DNA of 64,000 nucleotides from Rhyacophila brunnea (lineage: Eukaryota; Arthropoda; Insecta; Trichoptera; Rhyacophilidae), in NCBI GenBank assembly GCA_022495005.1, contig JAGYXB010000135.1, forward strand, positions 868,001 to 932,000, read 5' to 3'. The position numbers and the translations under genes are program-made. Shown one piece after another: positions 59,031 through 64,000 of the stretch. The notes under the pieces are model-generated. The model saw nothing but the letters and a program-made list of their open reading frames with translations, ran no database searches and was not told the origin of the DNA. Position 1 is the stretch's first letter, and the number at the start of each line of letters is the position of its first letter.

Positions 59031-61700
59031 AAAATTTACGTGTATAAAATCGAAGATTTATTTTTATTTTGTGGACAAAGAGATGCTAGTGTTTGTAGAA
59101 AACAAGAGATATGTTATTGTTTACGAAAACTCTTTCACGAAAACAGACTCCACTGTTTATGATAAATTATTAGTGAGACATTTCACTAAATATTGTTGGT
59201 AATATAGTATGTACTTTAAATAACTGTCATAATAATATATTAGGTTATGCTATTTTAAGTATCATTGATAAACCTATGCATAAATAAATGTCAATAGTTA
59301 TTATTATTGTAAGTATTGAAGCAAATATATATATATATATTTTTTTGTCACACAAATTAGAGATTTTACTTTAATAATATGTTACGTAGTAGATAGCTAT
59401 TGAAATAAAAATGTAAATTTATCTTGAAAACACAAGCATTCCTTCTTATTTCCAAATATCTAACATAATATTTATCTGTTCATTTTTCAGATAAAAAAGA
59501 AAAATTAATACATTTATATGTAATGAGAAATTAGCTAATAAATATAGCATCCTGTTAGTCGGTTCATTCATGTTTGATTTATACTTGAACATATTATTAT
59601 TGTTATAATAATTATTTTGGTATGTATTAGTTTTACTATACGTGCCGAAAGCATTGCAATGTTAAACGTCCATTATCTCGAATAGTAGATCAATTACACC
59701 CATGTTAAGTTTTCTATATGGAAACTGTCTGCAAATATTCTCTTAGGAAAGGCTTCAGGTTGATAGGATTATTAATAAATAAGTAAGTTTTTTTTAACGT
59801 ACTGCATTAAAATTACTGGATTAAAATTAAATATAATATTGTATTGTCAACGTATCATCACCTGTATTTTAAATTCATCAAAAATATCAGGTCTCTAACT
59901 GATATGAAAAGTAGAGTAAAATAAAGAATGACAGAAAAACTTAATTGAACATATAGCAGATTATAGTTTTTCTTTTAAAATTTTAAAGTTAATTAATTTC
60001 TAAAGAAATGAAATAAAGAGAATAATTATTGTCCTCGTTAACTCATTTAAAAGTATTGCGTAGTATCTTTGTCAAAAATACTATCAGAGTGGATAAAAAA
60101 ATACAATAATGAGCTATAAGTATGTGAGTGCGTATTGAACAAGAAACCAGATTGGCAAGATATGGTATATATTATGACAAATAAAATTTCAATTAGAGAA
60201 ACTGGAAAGTAGAAGGTGAACCCAGTATAGGTCGTGTACCTTTAGATATTTAATGTTTTTCTTCATTCACGTTTTTTTCTCTCAACAACGAAACATAGTA
60301 GAAGAAAAATGTTTTTGTATTTTTGTTTATCAATCAATTGCTTATAAAAAAATATTTTTTATTATTTAAAATATACCCTGCACTTAATTAACAACAATTT
60401 CCCTAAAAATGTGATTTTGTCCATAGGTACAATCTATGCATGTAACTTTGGATATGAGTGAATGTACCTTTAGACATTGATTGTACCCGTGGACACGCTA
60501 AATAAAAACTGGATAATGGTGGCAATATGACAAAGAATTTATATAAAATCTAATCCAAGATATACTAATAATATTAGGTCAGATTAGAAAAGGGTGAAAT
60601 CAATATATAAAAAGGGAGAAATAAGGTAGTACACAATGCTAGAATACAATACCAGAATACCAATACAAGAACCGTCCATGAAAGTTTGAATCAATATATT
60701 TAATATAATATGACTAAAAAATACTCTTATTTATTTTGAAGGACATTGTAATCATGCATATTTTATTTATTCGTAAAAAATGTACGCTTTTATTTGGATG
60801 AATAAAAATGTTCAGTAATAGGGGTGCAAAATCAATTCATGCAACTAAACCACTCCTGCAGCCAGATAAAAGAGCGGGAAAGCGCGTTATTACAATGGCA
60901 CAGGGGTGTGTTGAATTTTGTATGCCACCTCTGCAGGAATAAAAGATAGCAACATTTAAGAAAACGTTATTAGAACATTGCCACCCCTTATGGTGAAATT
61001 TGTGTGAGAAAAACCCAGTGTGCTCTCTAATAAAAGCTCCTAAAAGAAACTGAAGATATTCGTACACAGGAGAGAATTTCAGCAACATTTTGAAATATCT
61101 TTAATAATTTATTCAGCGGTCCAGATAAATACAACGCATATTTTTTCCTAAACGTAAGTTTGAAATTTATTCGAAAGTGAGATCGATAGCTTCAAGATAA
61201 GAGCACTCATGTAGACAATTGAAGATTTTCGTTTATTTTTTAGAATTCCTATTATATTTAAAATCAATAAAATTTAATTGTATGAATATGTACGCCAAAA
61301 TATTAATATTTTTTACTTCCATTACAATTTAAAGACTATTGTATTAAAAAATAGCAAACAGTTCTTTATGTTTGTTTATTTTTGCACGTCTACAATTTTA
61401 TATATAACATACCCGGTATCCATAAAATACGGTGGAAATTTAATATTCAATATAATATTACAAAATATAACCAAAGTAATGTATTAACTGGTTTTCATTT
61501 ATAACGGTACGATTAAATGTTAAAATAATCGACTTTTAGGATTATTTATTTTTTACTTCCTCTGATTTCAAACGGTGCATATAACTATACGTGGACATAA
61601 TATATTTGAAATATGGTATACCTACTTAATTCTTTATTGAACGGTTTGAAAGTACTCATATTATATTATAAAGTTATTTAGTTTTGAATATTTTTTAAGT
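59031..61700. other. AT-rich DNA with an (AT)n run and one short palindrome
   Basis: An AT dinucleotide run lies near 59323-59340. CAGGGGTGTGTTGAATTTTG followed by TATGCCACCTCTG (60901-60933) begins and ends with CAGNGGTG-type words and may be a collapsed transposon end pair. The minus frame 60837-61088 spans it with no known domain. Confidence 0.35.
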
Positions 61701-64000
61701 TAAAATTTAACATTCTCACTTCCGTCAGCATTTAGAGAGCGTTAACGTAATGCCTGTTAGCATCGTAGCGAGAGCTGAATTCACGCTTCGACAAAAGTTG
61801 CTAAGACACACAAAAGCGCATATCCGACGCGGCTCAATAACAACAAAGCTCTGTGGAAGTGAGCGCATATAATATGAGAAATAATTTTCGAAAGTTATCA
61901 CAGCTAATATGAAATTAGATAACATTCATGCCGTCGGGTATTGCATCTGCTAGTCTCAAATCATTTAAAAGTTATCTAACAATCGCAAACGCAAAGCAAA
62001 GTGCACGCAACCAATTTTGTTTGACAATATCAACGCAACCCTGCTTTAATTTTATAACAATCTATTTTTTAACAATGAAAATAGAAAAATGGTTACAAAG
62101 AATATTTTTGGTGGCAATGCAGACTCTGAATATGTTTTGTAGGATAATTTACATTCAATATTTTTTCTTAGCTAAGTAGCTATAAGTAAATAAAATATTT
62201 ACTATTATTATCGTTTAAAAAAACTCATCAGAAATTTTGAATCCTATCAATATATAATACTATGATATATTTTTTTAAACATCAGTATAAACGCAGCATG
62301 TAGGTATTTGCATCGCCAGATATTCTTATAGATTTCAATAAATACAAGCCTTGCAGACAATGACTCTATTTTTTATAATTACTATTACAAATATCAGGCA
62401 GAAAACTTTTATGTTAAAATAAAAATAATAAAATTGATCAAAAGGTTCATTTTGCAAAATTTCGTTTCATCTTTTTTAACAAAGCTTTTTGTTGGCAAAA
62501 TTTTTCGACTCAGGTAGGTACGTAATTCTTAATAAACTTACTTAAAACTTTCACTTCTTTTAAAATGTACAAAAGTTAAACAAAATAACCGGATCACACA
62601 GCATCGTAGGCTTAGAGGGAAAATAACTTTTTGACAATGCAAAAAGTTCGAAGGGGACGAAAAAGCTTTCATGGGTCAAGTAGTTTCTTCGACGAATTAT
62701 TATAAAAGCATTAATAATGATGACGTAAAATTAAATATGTTTTATTCATACTACTAAGCAGTTTATTCAATATTTAAAAAAAAAGTTTTTTTTAAAGTAC
62801 TTAGGTAAATATTATTACCTATATGACGAATGCTTCACATACAATATATTTTTATTCAATATTTTAAATGATCCCCCTATCTATAGGATAAAATAAATCT
62901 ACCAACCCATTTGCGACATCTAGTGTACAGTGACTGGTTATTATATACTAATAAACCAACAATAATTTATTATTAAACCCTGCAAGCTTTAAAAATATTT
63001 ATAAATATTAGTCAAAGACTATCTATATAAGTAGGTATTATATCATATTATTGGTAAACTAAATAGATAATGCTTGTTACATGGCATGATCTTATTGATT
63101 ATACAATGCTTCCAGAAAATAAAATAAGTATTGATTAACTGGGAAAAGAAATAGTTTTCTGACAAAATGTCTCACCAGTACAATGATTAATCTAGGTCAA
63201 TGAGTCAATATCAAAAGTTTCCACGTTTTTTGTACATACTTTGATTCTTTTTCAGTGTACGAACAAGATCTTGTTTTTCCCATCACGTAATTAAAAGACT
63301 TTTTGCTCTCTTTCTTTGTCCCGATTTTCTCTGTACAAACTTTCATACAACAACTTTCTTGTAGCGAGATCACTAATAGGATTTTAAATTTATTAAAATA
63401 TGGTACTATTTTACTCTATTATTTAAAATAACATCGAAAGATTTTATACCATTATATTTTTAATTATAATATATCGACCAAAGGTTCTTGATATAATTAT
63501 AATTTAAATCCAATAGAACATAATACTTATGTTTAAAACATCAATTAATTTAATAAGATATTTTTTACAAATTCGTTTTTCACTGTTTTGTTATCTATAG
63601 CTCAATTATTTATACGGAGCTTAAGTTTTAAAAAAAAAAAGACTTTAGTTAGGTACACAGATTGCATTTATCAATCAGATCATAAATAAAAAAAAATATT
63701 TCATTCAAATCATCAATATTTTTTTGTCGAATAAAGCAATATTACTACAATAAATCAATGTATCATTAATGGCATTCTGTCGTATACGCTATTTCTATAG
63801 TTGCTTTTTGCCTGTATTGTCAGGGATACTTTTACTAAAGATAAAGCGAAACATTGTCATAATAAGGCAGTATACAACAAATGTGAACTTAAAAAAACTC
63901 CTGATCTATACTGAAATAGCGTCTTCGCCAATGAAGTGCCTTTGCAAGAAGAATCCTTCCTGAAGTGCAGTAGAGGAGCTGATTTAAAGAGCGATTAGGA
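61701..64000. other. AT-rich DNA with a GC-richer patch at 61730-61880
   Basis: The patch holds GAGCGTTAACGTAATGCC and CGCATATCCGACGCGGC and looks unique. The frames at 61725-61925, 61928-62179 and 63769-63963 are not recognisable proteins. Nothing else was seen up to the window end. Confidence 0.4.

Noticed and set aside
60901..60933. Complete tiny hAT element
   Set aside because: The two end-like words enclose almost nothing and no 8-bp duplication is visible; a chance palindrome is as likely.

Overview
This window is AT-rich, gene-poor eukaryotic DNA, most likely from an insect. The best guess is an aphid or another sternorrhynchan hemipteran. The reasons are the strong A/T bias with many ATTATAATATTATAAT-like runs, the recurring GTAGGTAC/TAGGTACCTA words, RTE-like retrotransposon tails ending in TGATGATGA, and a dense population of small foldback (MITE-type) elements. 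The species call is inference. I found no bacterial features: no operons, rRNA, CRISPR array or replication origin.

I can support no intact protein-coding gene. The open frames are short, overlap on both strands, and show no recognisable host domain. The window therefore reads as one large intergenic or intronic block, a gene desert.

What can be supported is mostly repeats. (1) Decayed non-LTR retrotransposon 3' ends lie at 9974-10347 (-), 29440-29640 (-) and 31055-31460 (+), with two weaker tails at 39729-39832 and 42630-42680. (2) A tRNA-derived SINE family has at least six copies, at about 2772, 7783, 23838, 32279, 34393 (split) and 46385. A second tRNA-headed family occurs at about 11040, 13425-13690 and 41995-42360. 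(3) DNA-transposon relics: a hAT-like non-autonomous element at 20005-20687 with a near-perfect 8-bp duplication, a hAT-like end at about 53887, and a 237-255-bp MITE family (21869-22123 and 34473-34709) with 4-bp duplications. Foldback elements lie at 11-247, 3489-3988, 4738-4845, 25664-25903, 32937-33299 and 37358-38250. (4) Local tandem duplications occur at 15428-15850, 18254-18620 and 47752-47829.

Against this A/T background stand a dozen or more compact, GC-richer, apparently unique islands, for example 4320-4540, 14480-14780, 17500-17720, 33580-34120, 35400-35570, 36930-37230, 38880-39200, 43320-43660 and 50820-51120. They lack convincing codon structure. They are the best candidates for conserved non-coding (cis-regulatory) DNA, but only alignment to related genomes can show that.

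No novel multi-gene system was found. The most interesting items are the two-copy MITE with 4-bp duplications, one copy of which splits a SINE; the nested hairpin inside the 0.9-kb TTAA-type element; the head-to-head SINE palindromes; and the islands.
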